From contig JARGGF010000002.1 in the NCBI GenBank assembly GCA_029210905.1, positions 1-23,269 on the forward strand: a stretch of 23,269 nt of DNA. The letters are read 5' to 3'. Position 1 is the stretch's first letter; every line of letters starts with the position of its first letter. Source of the DNA: Bacteroidales bacterium. Lineage in GTDB: Bacteria; Bacteroidota; Bacteroidia; Bacteroidales; NBLH01. The notes under the pieces are model-generated. The model saw only the letters and a list, made by a program, of their open reading frames with translations. It did not search any database and was not told the DNA's origin. This document shows positions 1 through 8,500 of this stretch, one piece after another. Both the position numbers and the translations under genes were made by a program.

Positions 1-2065
1 AAAATCGGGTATTGTTTGTCAGCGTTTTTTTTGGTGTATTTTTTTCATTATTTCCATATAGTTCTTTGGTAGTTTTACTAAAAGGACTTCCTGAAATAGC
101 TGAATTTTCATATTCAATAAACTCAGTATCAATGTCCTTAATAAATCTACTAGGCTGACAATCTGACAATTGCCCCCAACGGTATCGGGTTCTTGCATAG
201 GAAATATACAAACTCATTTCTGCCCTGGTGATGGCTACATAAAACAATCGTCGTTCTTCTTCTAAATCAGAAATATGACTTACCGAAAATTTCGATGGGA
301 ATAGTTCTTCCTCTAATCCGGCTAAAAAAACATGTTTAAACTCCAGACCTTTGGCGGAATGAATGGTCATTAAAGTAACTTTTTCGCCATCTTCCCCACT
401 CGCCTTGTCTTCATTAGTTAAAAGCGCAACATTTTCAACAAACTGATTCAGTGTCACAATGTTCTCGCCTTCTTTTTCCCTAATGCTGAAATCTTTTATA
501 CCATTTAATAATTCCTGAATGTTTTCGTGCCTGCTAATTCCTTCCGGTGACTTGTCATTGTACAATTCCTTTAGTATTCCACTGCTGACCGCAATTTGCC
601 TGGCTGCTTCGTAGGCATCAACATGATAAGCTGTAGCAGATAAATTATGTATAAATGATAAAAACGAAATAATTTTCTGCTGCACTGCAGCACCCAGTCC
701 CATATTTGATTCATTCAGGTGCAAAGCTGCCTGCCAAATACTCATTTGGTGCTGTGATGCGAACAAGGATAGTTTTTCAAGACTGGCATCACCTATTCCC
801 CTTTTAGGATAATTTACAATTCTTTTAAAAGCTTCATCATCATTAGGGTTTAAAATTAACCTGAAATAAGACAATAAATCTTTTATTTCCTTACGCTGAT
901 AAAAGGAAATTCCACCAAAAATCTGATAAGGTATATTCTTTTTTCTCAAAGATTCTTCAAGAATTCTTGATTGGGCATTGGTTCGATAAAGAATTGCAAA
1001 TCCGTTAAAAGAAGTGTGCAGACTATATCGAATCTCATTAATTAAATTTGCTATTAAGTATCCCTCTTCATGATCAGTATAAGCCTCAATTATTCTAATC
1101 CGGGTTCCGGGCTCCTTTTCTGAAAAAACATTTTTTTTAATCTGATTTTTATTTTTATCAATCACACTGTTTGCTGCATTTACAATATTTTGAGTGGATC
1201 GGTAATTTTGCTCCAGCTTAAAAACCTTATTTTCAGGATAATCTTTTTTAAAATTAAGGATATTTTCTATTCTGGCCCCTCTAAAAGCATAAATACTTTG
1301 AGCATCATCACCAACCACGCAAATATTATGGTGCTTTGCAGCTAGCTTTTTTATAATAAGATATTGCGAATAGTTAGTATCCTGATACTCATCAACCATA
1401 ATGTATTCAAATTTATCCTGATATTTGGCAAGTATTTCAGGAAATTTCTCAAATAAATAATTGGTTTTCATCAGGATATCATCAAAATCCATGGCTCCGG
1501 CTGTTTTACACCTGTTCTCATACATTTGATATATCCTGAAAATTTCAGGTTTTCGCGAATGCCTGTCTGCTTCCATTATTTGCGGTGTTACAGCGTATGA
1601 TTTAGCAGTAACAAGATTGTTTTTTGCAAACGAAATTCTGCCCAATATTTCAGAAGGTTTATAAACATTGGGGTCAAATTGTAGTTCCTTAACTATAGAT
1701 TTAATTAAATTTTTTGAATCTTGCGCATCATAAATAGTAAAGCTGCTTGGATATCCAATAACCTTGGCTTCGAAACGTAAAATTTTAGCAAATATTGAAT
1801 GAAATGTCCCCATCCACAAATACCTGGCCGACTGCGCTCCAATAATATTTGCAATCCGATCTTTCATTTCACGGGCAGCTTTATTGGTAAAGGTAAGTGC
1901 CAGAATGGTAGAGGCATTAACCCCTTTATTTAACATATGTGCAATCCGAAAGGTAAGTACCCTGGTTTTTCCAGAGCCGGCACCGGCAATCACCAACGAA
2001 GGGCCGTTGATATTTTCAACTGCCTCGCGCTGAACCTGATTTAATTCTTTAAGGTAAGCTTGCAC
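1..2065 (-). CDS. UvrD/PcrA-type ATP-dependent DNA helicase, 3' end cut by window edge
   Basis: Superfamily 1A 3'-5' DNA helicase of the UvrD/PcrA/Rep group, which unwinds DNA in nucleotide excision and mismatch repair and strips RecA or polymerase from DNA. The frame is open for 688 codons with no stop. Visible motifs in order: a Q-motif-like N-terminus (LNQVQREAV), Walker A GAGSGKT at residues 28-34, Walker B VDEYQD at 224-229, motif III GDDAQSIYAFRGA at 252-264, motif V around TIHSAKGLEF (about 567-576), and motif VI YVAITRAE at 609-616. The family is usually about 720-780 residues, so only a C-terminal tail should be missing. No in-frame ATG exists between the upstream stop and the conserved N-terminus, so the GTG at 2065-2063 is taken as start. 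The gene is divergent from the next one and has a clear promoter at 2232-2263. Which paralogue it is (PcrA, UvrD or Rep) cannot be decided here. Confidence 0.95.
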   Translation of the reverse strand, partial: MQAYLKELNQVQREAVENINGPSLVIAGAGSGKTRVLTFRIAHMLNKGVNASTILALTFTNKAAREMKDRIANIIGAQSARYLWMGTFHSIFAKILRFEAKVIGYPSSFTIYDAQDSKNLIKSIVKELQFDPNVYKPSEILGRISFAKNNLVTAKSYAVTPQIMEADRHSRKPEIFRIYQMYENRCKTAGAMDFDDILMKTNYLFEKFPEILAKYQDKFEYIMVDEYQDTNYSQYLIIKKLAAKHHNICVVGDDAQSIYAFRGARIENILNFKKDYPENKVFKLEQNYRSTQNIVNAANSVIDKNKNQIKKNVFSEKEPGTRIRIIEAYTDHEEGYLIANLINEIRYSLHTSFNGFAILYRTNAQSRILEESLRKKNIPYQIFGGISFYQRKEIKDLLSYFRLILNPNDDEAFKRIVNYPKRGIGDASLEKLSLFASQHQMSIWQAALHLNESNMGLGAAVQQKIISFLSFIHNLSATAYHVDAYEAARQIAVSSGILKELYNDKSPEGISRHENIQELLNGIKDFSIREKEGENIVTLNQFVENVALLTNEDKASGEDGEKVTLMTIHSAKGLEFKHVFLAGLEEELFPSKFSVSHISDLEEERRLFYVAITRAEMSLYISYARTRYRWGQLSDCQPSRFIKDIDTEFIEYENSAISGSPFSKTTKELYGNNEKNTPKKTLTNNTRF

Positions 2066-2231
2066 TCTTGTATAATTAAGGTGGATAATTTGTAATCTAA
2101 TTCTAACTTTTACGTTACAACTAAAGTGAGTTATCTGTTATTACTTTTTTGTTGATTATTAACTGCTTAGTACCCGATAAATCGCCAAGTGCATTCAGTG
2201 GGAATAAAAAATGAGCAGGAATATCAAGATG

Positions 2232-2263
2232 CAAAGATAATGGCATGATATTAATGGTCAAAA
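2232..2263 (-). promoter_or_regulatory. Canonical Bacteroidota promoter for the helicase gene
   Basis: Read on the minus strand, TTTTG (2263-2259) is followed by exactly 19 bases and then TATCTTTG (2239-2232). This matches the known Bacteroidota primary-sigma consensus, TTTG at -33 and TAnnTTTG at -7. Transcription would start near 2225 and leave a leader of about 160 bases before the GTG codon. No clear hairpin was seen in that leader. Confidence 0.65.
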
Positions 2264-2326
2264 TAAATTTATCAGTCATTTTTTTTACTTGATGAAGCAA
2301 GTGCTTCTTTTATAAAACAAAATTTA

Positions 2327-2334
2327 TAGTTTTG
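2327..2334 (+). promoter_or_regulatory. Possible -7 element for the T9SS cargo gene
   Basis: TAGTTTTG matches the Bacteroidota -7 consensus TAnnTTTG and lies 28 bases before the ATG at 2363. No good TTTG -33 box is present at the expected distance, so this is a candidate only. Confidence 0.4.
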
Positions 2335-2362
2335 CATGTAAATCAGCCTAATCGAATCAGTT

Positions 2363-4006
2363 ATGAAATTTAGAATTAGTTTTTTTACTTTTTTATTTTC
2401 AATAAGCGCAAATCTGTTCAGCCAAATTTCAATTACATCAATAAATAGTTCAACTGTTAACTCATGTATTGATTCTGTGGTTCAGTTTTCTGCAGTAATA
2501 AGCTATGGGGGAACAAATCCGGTAAATTATACCTGGTCTTTTGGTGATGGCAGTGGTGATGAGTCTGGCATCGATCTGGATACCATTAATCACACATTTA
2601 ATGATGGTGGTGGATATATCATACGGCTCGATGTTAATGATGGTATAGATTCTGACTATTTTTTATTGAATTATAAAATTGCACTTGAGCCAAATTTTTC
2701 AGGAACAAATTCTGACAGGGAAGAACCAATCTGTCTTGGACAACAAATATTTCTCACAGGGAAAGTAAATGACTCTACCTGGGTTTATGAAATTCCGGAT
2801 GAAAATATTGAAGAAAATCCCGTATTAATTTCTGATGCAAATCCTTATACAGCTGAATTTGATTATAGAATTTTCACAAAAAGCCAGACAATAACTTCAG
2901 CTACAGACATTGACAGTATTGGAATAAACCTGGAACACAGCGACTTAAGTCAGGTAAAGATCGAGCTCAGTTGCCCAAATGGAACGAGCATTGTTCTAAA
3001 AGATTTTGGAGGGGCTACAGGTAAATATTTTGGAAATCCGAATGGTACAGGATCCGGATTTGATTATTTTTGGACAAATACACCGGATAATGGAACGATG
3101 AATTCAATTGTACCAACCGGGAATTCTTTGCCATCAGGAACATATACACCTGATGAGAGTTTTAGTTTACTTGCAGGCTGTCCGTTAAACGGCAAATGGA
3201 ACATAAATATAACTGATAATCAAGCAATTGATTCAGGATTTATTTATAAAACTAACGTGATTTTTGAACCTTCCTTATTGCCTGCAAAATGGGAGTTTAA
3301 ACACACTTATTCTTCACCTGAATGGCTTGGCAGTGGTGTGTCTACAACCTCAGGACTAGGGCTGGCCACAGCAATTCCTGTAGCTCATGGAAACCATAGA
3401 TATATATTTAAGGTAAAAGATAATTTTGGATGCAGGCAAGATACTTCGTTAATAAATACAGTAGAAGCAGTAACATTTACTACTACTCCGGATTCACTAA
3501 CAGGTGATTTTGATTTTCTGGTAACATTTAATAATACCACCAGTTGGGCTACGGATTTTTTGTGGGATTTTGGCGATGACACTCAGACTAGCCTTGAAGA
3601 GAACCCATCGCACACCTATGAAAAAGATGGAATATTCAAGGCCATTTTTACGGCAGGAACTGATGATGGGTGCAGAGATACAATGTCGGTTATAGTAACT
3701 GTGGAAATTCCACCTTCAAGTCTTGAAAATATTCCAAATGCCTTTAGTCCCAATAATGATCAAAAAAACGATTTTTTTAAGCTTCAGGAAGGAGTAGGAC
3801 TAAAAACATTTGAATGTGTAATCTATAGCCGCTGGGGCAAAAAGGTGGCAGAATGGCATTCTATTGAAGAAGCAACAACAGGCTGGGACGGAAAAATGAA
3901 TGGGGGACAGGAGGCTTCTCCGGGTGTATATTACTACTATATTAAAGCAATTGGATTTGATGGGCAGGTTATCACAAAAAAAGGATTTTTTCACCTTTTC
4001 AGGTAG
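2363..4006 (+). CDS. Secreted PKD/P-domain protein with T9SS type B (gliding-type) C-terminal sorting domain
   Basis: Exported surface or extracellular protein of 547 residues. Residues 1-20 look like a signal peptide ending LFSQ. A PKD-type Ig-like domain with the hallmark WSFGDGS sits at 58-64. Residues about 165-303 resemble the P/Homo B domain that follows subtilisin-like proteases (SIGINLEHSDLSQVKIEL, then CPLNGKWNINITDN). A second PKD domain has WDFGDDT at 401-407. The C-terminus from about 455 (IPNAFSPNNDQKNDFF to the final GFFHLFR) is the gliding-motility-associated domain used as a type IX secretion type B signal. No protease catalytic domain is present, so it is probably an adhesin or binding protein rather than an enzyme. 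The next gene begins 29 bases downstream with no obvious terminator. Ligand unknown. Confidence 0.85.
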   Translation: MKFRISFFTFLFSISANLFSQISITSINSSTVNSCIDSVVQFSAVISYGGTNPVNYTWSFGDGSGDESGIDLDTINHTFNDGGGYIIRLDVNDGIDSDYFLLNYKIALEPNFSGTNSDREEPICLGQQIFLTGKVNDSTWVYEIPDENIEENPVLISDANPYTAEFDYRIFTKSQTITSATDIDSIGINLEHSDLSQVKIELSCPNGTSIVLKDFGGATGKYFGNPNGTGSGFDYFWTNTPDNGTMNSIVPTGNSLPSGTYTPDESFSLLAGCPLNGKWNINITDNQAIDSGFIYKTNVIFEPSLLPAKWEFKHTYSSPEWLGSGVSTTSGLGLATAIPVAHGNHRYIFKVKDNFGCRQDTSLINTVEAVTFTTTPDSLTGDFDFLVTFNNTTSWATDFLWDFGDDTQTSLEENPSHTYEKDGIFKAIFTAGTDDGCRDTMSVIVTVEIPPSSLENIPNAFSPNNDQKNDFFKLQEGVGLKTFECVIYSRWGKKVAEWHSIEEATTGWDGKMNGGQEASPGVYYYYIKAIGFDGQVITKKGFFHLFR

Positions 4007-4035
4007 ATTTGATAAGATGATAAATGTAAAATAGG

Positions 4036-4857
4036 ATGACAAACAAAAACTTAAGTCATAATCCGTTGGTTAAATTATTTTTAAACGACCGTTTTATTTT
4101 ATTTCTGATTCTTTTAAACTCAATAGCCATTTTCAGCGAAGGGTTTAAAGAATTTGGAACTGTTGCCTTGTTTTATATTAATCTGATTGACAGCATTATA
4201 ACTATTTTCTTTTTAATTGAAGCCACTATTAAAATTAATTTTTATGGATGGAAAAACTACATTAGTTCCAACTGGAATAAGCTTGATTTTATCTTAGTAG
4301 CTATTTCTTTCCCTTCCATTATTTTGCTAATTGCACAAAGTCATTTCCAAGGATTAAGTTTTTTGTTAATATTCAGGGTATTCCGGACTTTTAAATTTTT
4401 TAGGTTGTTTAAATTTATTCCAGGAATTGATACACTTATCAAGGGAGTTCAGCGTGCATTAAAAGCATCAATTTTTGTCCTCTTTGGATTTTTTATCTTA
4501 AATTTTATTATTTCTGTTTTGTCAAGTTACTTGTTCAAAGAAATTTCACCTGAATATTTTGGCAATCCTTTTCGGGCAATGTATTCCACTTTTAAAATTT
4601 TTACCGTTGAGGGTTGGTATGAAATACCAGATAAAATAGTCAGAGATTCCACTCATATTAGTGCCTTTCTCATTAAACTTTATTTTGTAATAATTCTAAT
4701 TTTAGGGGGCATACTTGGCCTATCATTGGTAAACTCAATCTTTGTTGATTCAATGGTAATGGACAATACTGACGATTTGGAAAAAAAAGTCGATAGTTTG
4801 AATGCAAAAGTAGACATGCTCCTTAAAAAACATGAGCACAATAATCCAAGCAATTAA
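4036..4857 (+). CDS. One-domain voltage-gated cation channel (BacNav/CavMr-like)
   Basis: Inner-membrane ion channel subunit of 273 residues, expected to work as a homotetramer. Hydrophobic segments fit the S1-S6 plan. S4 at about 111-128 carries regularly spaced charges R114, R117, K120, R123 and K126. The pore loop includes residues 190-196, TVEGWYE, where sodium-selective bacterial channels typically have TLESW. S6 (about 212-236) is followed by a charged neck and a predicted coiled coil at about 246-268 (DDLEKKVDSLNAKVDMLLKK), as in known bacterial channels. Glycine after the filter glutamate and an acid at position 7 recall the calcium-selective channel CavMr and some animal Cav repeats, so calcium permeability is a fair inference and unproven. 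It starts 29 bases after the T9SS cargo gene and lies 198 bases before the cyclase gene. Family assignment is firm; ion selectivity is not. Confidence 0.88.
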   Translation: MTNKNLSHNPLVKLFLNDRFILFLILLNSIAIFSEGFKEFGTVALFYINLIDSIITIFFLIEATIKINFYGWKNYISSNWNKLDFILVAISFPSIILLIAQSHFQGLSFLLIFRVFRTFKFFRLFKFIPGIDTLIKGVQRALKASIFVLFGFFILNFIISVLSSYLFKEISPEYFGNPFRAMYSTFKIFTVEGWYEIPDKIVRDSTHISAFLIKLYFVIILILGGILGLSLVNSIFVDSMVMDNTDDLEKKVDSLNAKVDMLLKKHEHNNPSN

Positions 4858-5011
4858 TTGCTCAATTCATAACCAATTAACTTCGTTTTATCTAATTTTT
4901 GGGCTAAAATTTGAATAGAAAAAACTAAATGGTTATTTTTAGTTATTTTGTTTAGAATTCAAAATAGCCTATAAACAAGAGTTTTGCAAATGCTCGAAAA
5001 AATTATACATT

Positions 5012-5042
5012 GTTGGTAAAATAAACCGAATATTTTTCTTTG
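5012..5042 (+). promoter_or_regulatory. Possible promoter for the cyclase/phosphodiesterase gene
   Basis: GTTG (5012-5015) is followed after 19 bases by TTTCTTTG (5035-5042), one base off the TAnnTTTG consensus. The spacing is right, but the leader would be only about 10 bases, so a promoter further upstream or readthrough from the channel gene is also possible. Confidence 0.3.
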
Positions 5043-5055
5043 AAAATTAAAATAA

Positions 5056-6471
5056 ATGGAAGATAATAAAGAACTTGTTTTTCGAATTCAGAAATTAATT
5101 AACGAAAACAAAGCACTTCAAAGTCAACTTAAAGAACTAAAAGTCAGGAATGAGGAACTTGAAGACGAAAATCAAAATTACAAACATAAAATTGCAAAAA
5201 TCCCGGAAGATCTATTGCCTAAAGGTTTAAAAAGTGCACCTTCATCGAAGACCCTGCGTTTTAAAATGGCAACAGTATTATATCTTGATATTCAGGGATT
5301 TAAAAAAATATCGGAACAGATGAATTCTGAGGATGTTATTGATGAGCTTGATCAGATTTTTTTCCACTTTAATGAAATTGTCAAAAAATATAAAATCCAA
5401 AAAATAAAAACAATTGGCGATGCCTATATGTGTGCCGGAGGTGTGCCTGTTAAAAATATTACCAACCCTATTGATGTGGTGCTTGCTGCTCTGGAGATGG
5501 AAGAATATTTGAGCAATTTAAAAATTGAATACGAAAAGGAAAATCGGAAATTTTGGGATTTGCGCCTGGGCATCCATACAGGAGCAGTTACAGCTACTAT
5601 TCAGGGAAGGAAAAAAATATCTTATGACCTTAAAGGCGATACCGTAAATATTGCAACAAGGATGGCATCTGCCAGTGAGATAGGACAAATTAACGTATCT
5701 GTAATGACCTACGAACTTGTAAAACAATATTTTGATAGCGAATATCATGGCAAAATACCTGTAAAGTACATGGGAGATATGGAAATGTACTACATTAAGC
5801 GGATTAAAAAAAAATATTCTGCAGATCGTAAACTAGGTGTGCACCCAAATGAAATTTTCCGCGTGAAGTATCTGATAAGACAATTTACTGATCTTCAAGA
5901 GATGATACTTGATAAATTAGAAAGAGAATTACCAAAATATTTATATTACCATAATTATAAACACACAATTGATGTAGTAAACCAGGCCGAACTTATTGGA
6001 TATGGCGAAGGTGTTGATGATCAGGCAATTCTTTTATTAATGACAGCTGCCCTTTTCCATGATGCAGGGCACACAATTGGCTATGACAACCACGAATATT
6101 TTGGGACACAGATTGCCAGGGAATGGCTGCCTAAATTTAATTATAGCGAAAAACAGATTGATGAGATTTGCGACATCATCATGGCAACTAAACTTCCACC
6201 CGATCCAAAAACTTTATTGCAGAAAATTATCTGCGACTCTGACCTTGATTATTTGGGCAGGTCTGATTTTATTCCTGTTTCGAACACCTTGTATGAAGAA
6301 TTAAAAGCGCAAAATAAAATGGGTTCGTTAAACGCATGGAATAAAATTCAGGTTAAATTTTTATCTGTCCACCAATTTTTTACTGATACTGCAAACAACT
6401 TAAGAGAAGTAAATAAACAAGCTCAGATTGAGAGGATTAAGGCCATTATTGATTGGGATGCTGAAGATTAA
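5056..6471 (+). CDS. Class III adenylyl cyclase fused to an HD / class I phosphodiesterase-like domain
   Basis: Soluble protein of 471 residues with no signal peptide or membrane segment. Residues about 8-46 form a coiled coil. A class III nucleotide cyclase domain follows (about 70-250). Metal-binding D78 (LYLDIQGF) and D122 (IGDAYM), adenine-selecting K118 and D191, and transition-state N198 and R202 (VNIATRM) are all present, so a homodimer should make cAMP and not cGMP. The C-terminal domain (about 290-450) has YYHNYKHTIDVV (H299, H303), LFHDAGH (H335, D336, H339) and CDSDLDYLG (D394, D396). That order resembles the YHNxxHAxDV and HDxxH signatures of class I cyclic-nucleotide phosphodiesterases, although it may be a more general HD phosphohydrolase. 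The protein may therefore both make and break cAMP. The assigned ATG opens straight into the coiled coil; the next Met in frame is M71, inside the cyclase domain. Confidence 0.9.
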   Translation: MEDNKELVFRIQKLINENKALQSQLKELKVRNEELEDENQNYKHKIAKIPEDLLPKGLKSAPSSKTLRFKMATVLYLDIQGFKKISEQMNSEDVIDELDQIFFHFNEIVKKYKIQKIKTIGDAYMCAGGVPVKNITNPIDVVLAALEMEEYLSNLKIEYEKENRKFWDLRLGIHTGAVTATIQGRKKISYDLKGDTVNIATRMASASEIGQINVSVMTYELVKQYFDSEYHGKIPVKYMGDMEMYYIKRIKKKYSADRKLGVHPNEIFRVKYLIRQFTDLQEMILDKLERELPKYLYYHNYKHTIDVVNQAELIGYGEGVDDQAILLLMTAALFHDAGHTIGYDNHEYFGTQIAREWLPKFNYSEKQIDEICDIIMATKLPPDPKTLLQKIICDSDLDYLGRSDFIPVSNTLYEELKAQNKMGSLNAWNKIQVKFLSVHQFFTDTANNLREVNKQAQIERIKAIIDWDAED

Positions 6472-6800
6472 TTTAATCTAAAACTGATAATTAAGTATTG
6501 TAAATTAACATTTGCAAAAAAGTTGGATGAATTTTCTGATTTTTTTCGAACTGTTTATACAATTATATCAAATCTTCCTAATTAATATAGCTCCCAGTAT
6601 TTCTAATTTTATTTGAAATACCAATAAGCAAAAAACGCTTCTGCTTGTTCATAAATCTGATAAGACTCAAATAAGATAACCTGCTATTTATCAAAATAAT
6701 TAGGATAAATTCAATTCTTTAGCATCTTAGTGCGTAATTTTGCAATTTATTAGAAAAAAGGGTAAATTGTTGATGATAAATCCATAAATTCAAATACCTA
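6472..6800. other. A+T-rich intergenic gap between cyclase and serpin genes
   Basis: No open frame of note, RNA gene or strong hairpin is visible. The only candidate signal is the -7-like box listed at 6735-6742. A six-base inverted repeat overlaps the cyclase stop codon but lacks a T-run. Confidence 0.5.
6735..6742 (+). promoter_or_regulatory. Possible -7 element for the serpin gene
   Basis: TAATTTTG matches TAnnTTTG and lies 58 bases before the serpin ATG. No TTTG -33 box is found at about 19 bases upstream, so support is partial. Confidence 0.35.
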
Positions 6801-8018
6801 ATGAGATTATTATTTTTGTGCATATTGCTTTATACTTTTTCATCAACTATTATTGGACAGAATGATTATGTTGAATCAACTGTAAGCAGAAATAACGCCT
6901 ATGCACTTGCGCTATATTCCTCCTATAATAAAAACTTTGAAAATTTAGCATTCTCTCCATTTGGCGTATCTACCTGCATGGCCATGGCATACATTGGTAG
7001 TGAAGGAAAAGTACAGCAGCAAATTGCCGAAAAGATGAATTTTATTACTCCTTTTGGAGTTCTATTTGGCTTTAAACAGCTTATTAAACGTTTCCAAATT
7101 TACAAAAGCAATGACATTAATTTACTGATAGACAATGCCTTGTGGACTAATAATCAATATGATTTACAAAAGAAATATAAAAATCTGCTTAAGGCAAACT
7201 TTACGGCCCATGTACAAGAACTTTCTTTTAAAGCAAATTCAGAAAAAAATGCAAAAACTATTAACCGCTGGGTTAAAAAATCAAGTAACTTTAACATACG
7301 CAGTATTATCCGACCAGAAAACATTTCTGAAGATGATAATTTAATTTATACAAACTATGTATATTTAAATGGAAACTGGGAAAATCCATTCAACGATCAA
7401 TTTACAAGTAAATCTGACTTTTATTTAATTGACAGCACAAAAGTTAAAGTCGATTTTATGAATCAAACCTCTTATCTAAGGTATAATGAAAATGACATCT
7501 TCCAGATTCTTGAATTACCTTATGCGGGTAGAAATATTTCCATGATAATAATACTTCCTAAAGAGCAAAAATATCTTGACTCGCTTGAGCATTCATTAAA
7601 TCCTATAAACTTTGATTTTTGGAATGGCGAACTGTATACAAAACTTGTAAGTTTATCGCTGCCTAAATTCAGAATTGAATTTAGTGAGGAATTTTCATCA
7701 TTTATAAAAGACAGTGGACTGGAGCTTGCCTTCACCGATAAAGCTGATTATAGCAGGATCTCAAAAGATAAAGTCTACATTTCTCAAATAATTCAAAAAA
7801 CTGTTATCGAAGTTGAAGAAAATAAAAATTCAAATTTCACAGAGTTGGTTGTTTCACTTGATGAAATTGAAAAAAGCAACGATAATACCTTTATGCGTTT
7901 TAAAGCGGATCATCCTTTTATATTTATTGTAAAAGACAATCTTAATAATAGTATTTTAATTGCAGGAAAGGTAGTTTTTCCTAATTTCAGTAATTTGTCT
8001 GCAGAAAATTTTAATTAA
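6801..8018 (+). CDS. Exported serpin-family protein with atypical reactive-loop hinge
   Basis: Serpin of 405 residues, a typical length. Residues 1-20 are a signal peptide ending IIGQ, so it is exported to the periplasm or surface. Fold landmarks: NAYALALY then FSPFGVSTCMAMAYIGSEG (51-69), the strand region TNYVYLNGNWENPF (184-197), ILELPYAGRNISMIIILP (236-253), LSLPKFRIEFS (285-295), and the conserved FKADHPFIFIV (367-377) after the reactive loop. Inhibitory serpins have a small-residue hinge of the form EEGTEAAAAT. Here the hinge after EVEE (337-340) is NKNSNFTEL, with bulky and charged residues, although loop length is near normal. This argues against classical suicide inhibition. It is a lone gene with gaps of over 300 bases on both sides. 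Target protease unknown. Confidence 0.92.
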   Translation: MRLLFLCILLYTFSSTIIGQNDYVESTVSRNNAYALALYSSYNKNFENLAFSPFGVSTCMAMAYIGSEGKVQQQIAEKMNFITPFGVLFGFKQLIKRFQIYKSNDINLLIDNALWTNNQYDLQKKYKNLLKANFTAHVQELSFKANSEKNAKTINRWVKKSSNFNIRSIIRPENISEDDNLIYTNYVYLNGNWENPFNDQFTSKSDFYLIDSTKVKVDFMNQTSYLRYNENDIFQILELPYAGRNISMIIILPKEQKYLDSLEHSLNPINFDFWNGELYTKLVSLSLPKFRIEFSEEFSSFIKDSGLELAFTDKADYSRISKDKVYISQIIQKTVIEVEENKNSNFTELVVSLDEIEKSNDNTFMRFKADHPFIFIVKDNLNNSILIAGKVVFPNFSNLSAENFN

Positions 8019-8500
8019 CGAACAAATAAAGACCTTTCTTAAATGCCGCAAAGTATTGAATATTTATTTTCAAATATTCTAATTTAGAACCTACAATGCA
8101 AAAGAGTTATTTTTCAGGTATTTTTTTCATCTTCAATTTTATTAAAAACACGATCGTATTTTCTAATATTTTTAAGGAACTACGTTTATGGATGACAGTA
8201 ATTACAAAAAACATATAGAATTTTTTGAATCTTTCACTAATTAGAATACTCCCCTAAGGTTTCCTTTTTGCTATGTTCGACAAAATCTTATTTTGCCCAA
8301 AATCAGGTTTTACTAAATTTGGGTTGCTCAAATTTAAATTCATCTATTGAAAAATCTGTGAATAATAGGATTAACCTGAATACTTTGGTAAACTATTTGT
8401 ATTGTAGATTCATCCTATAGAAGTAAAAATAATAACAAAGATTATCTTTGCGTTTTTTATAAGAGTAATTTTCAAATAAAATTAAACTGATATTTTTGTA
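8019..8500. other. A+T-rich intergenic gap between serpin and receptor-phosphatase genes
   Basis: No credible gene, RNA or repeat found in 482 bases. Two ATG frames of 14 and 18 codons occur by chance. The only candidate signal is a -7-like box near the right end. Confidence 0.5.
8443..8450 (+). promoter_or_regulatory. Possible -7 element for the receptor-phosphatase gene
   Basis: TATCTTTG is a perfect match to the Bacteroidota -7 consensus TAnnTTTG, 50 bases before the ATG at 8501. A TTTG -33 box is not seen at the usual distance, so it may be weak or depend on an activator. Confidence 0.4.

Noticed and set aside
4849..4862. Palindrome AGCAATTAATTGCT over the channel stop codon
   Set aside because: Short, with no loop and no adjoining T-run; likely chance in A+T-rich DNA.
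8188..8244. 18-codon ATG frame between the serpin and receptor genes
   Set aside because: No membrane, export or coupling feature; expected by chance.
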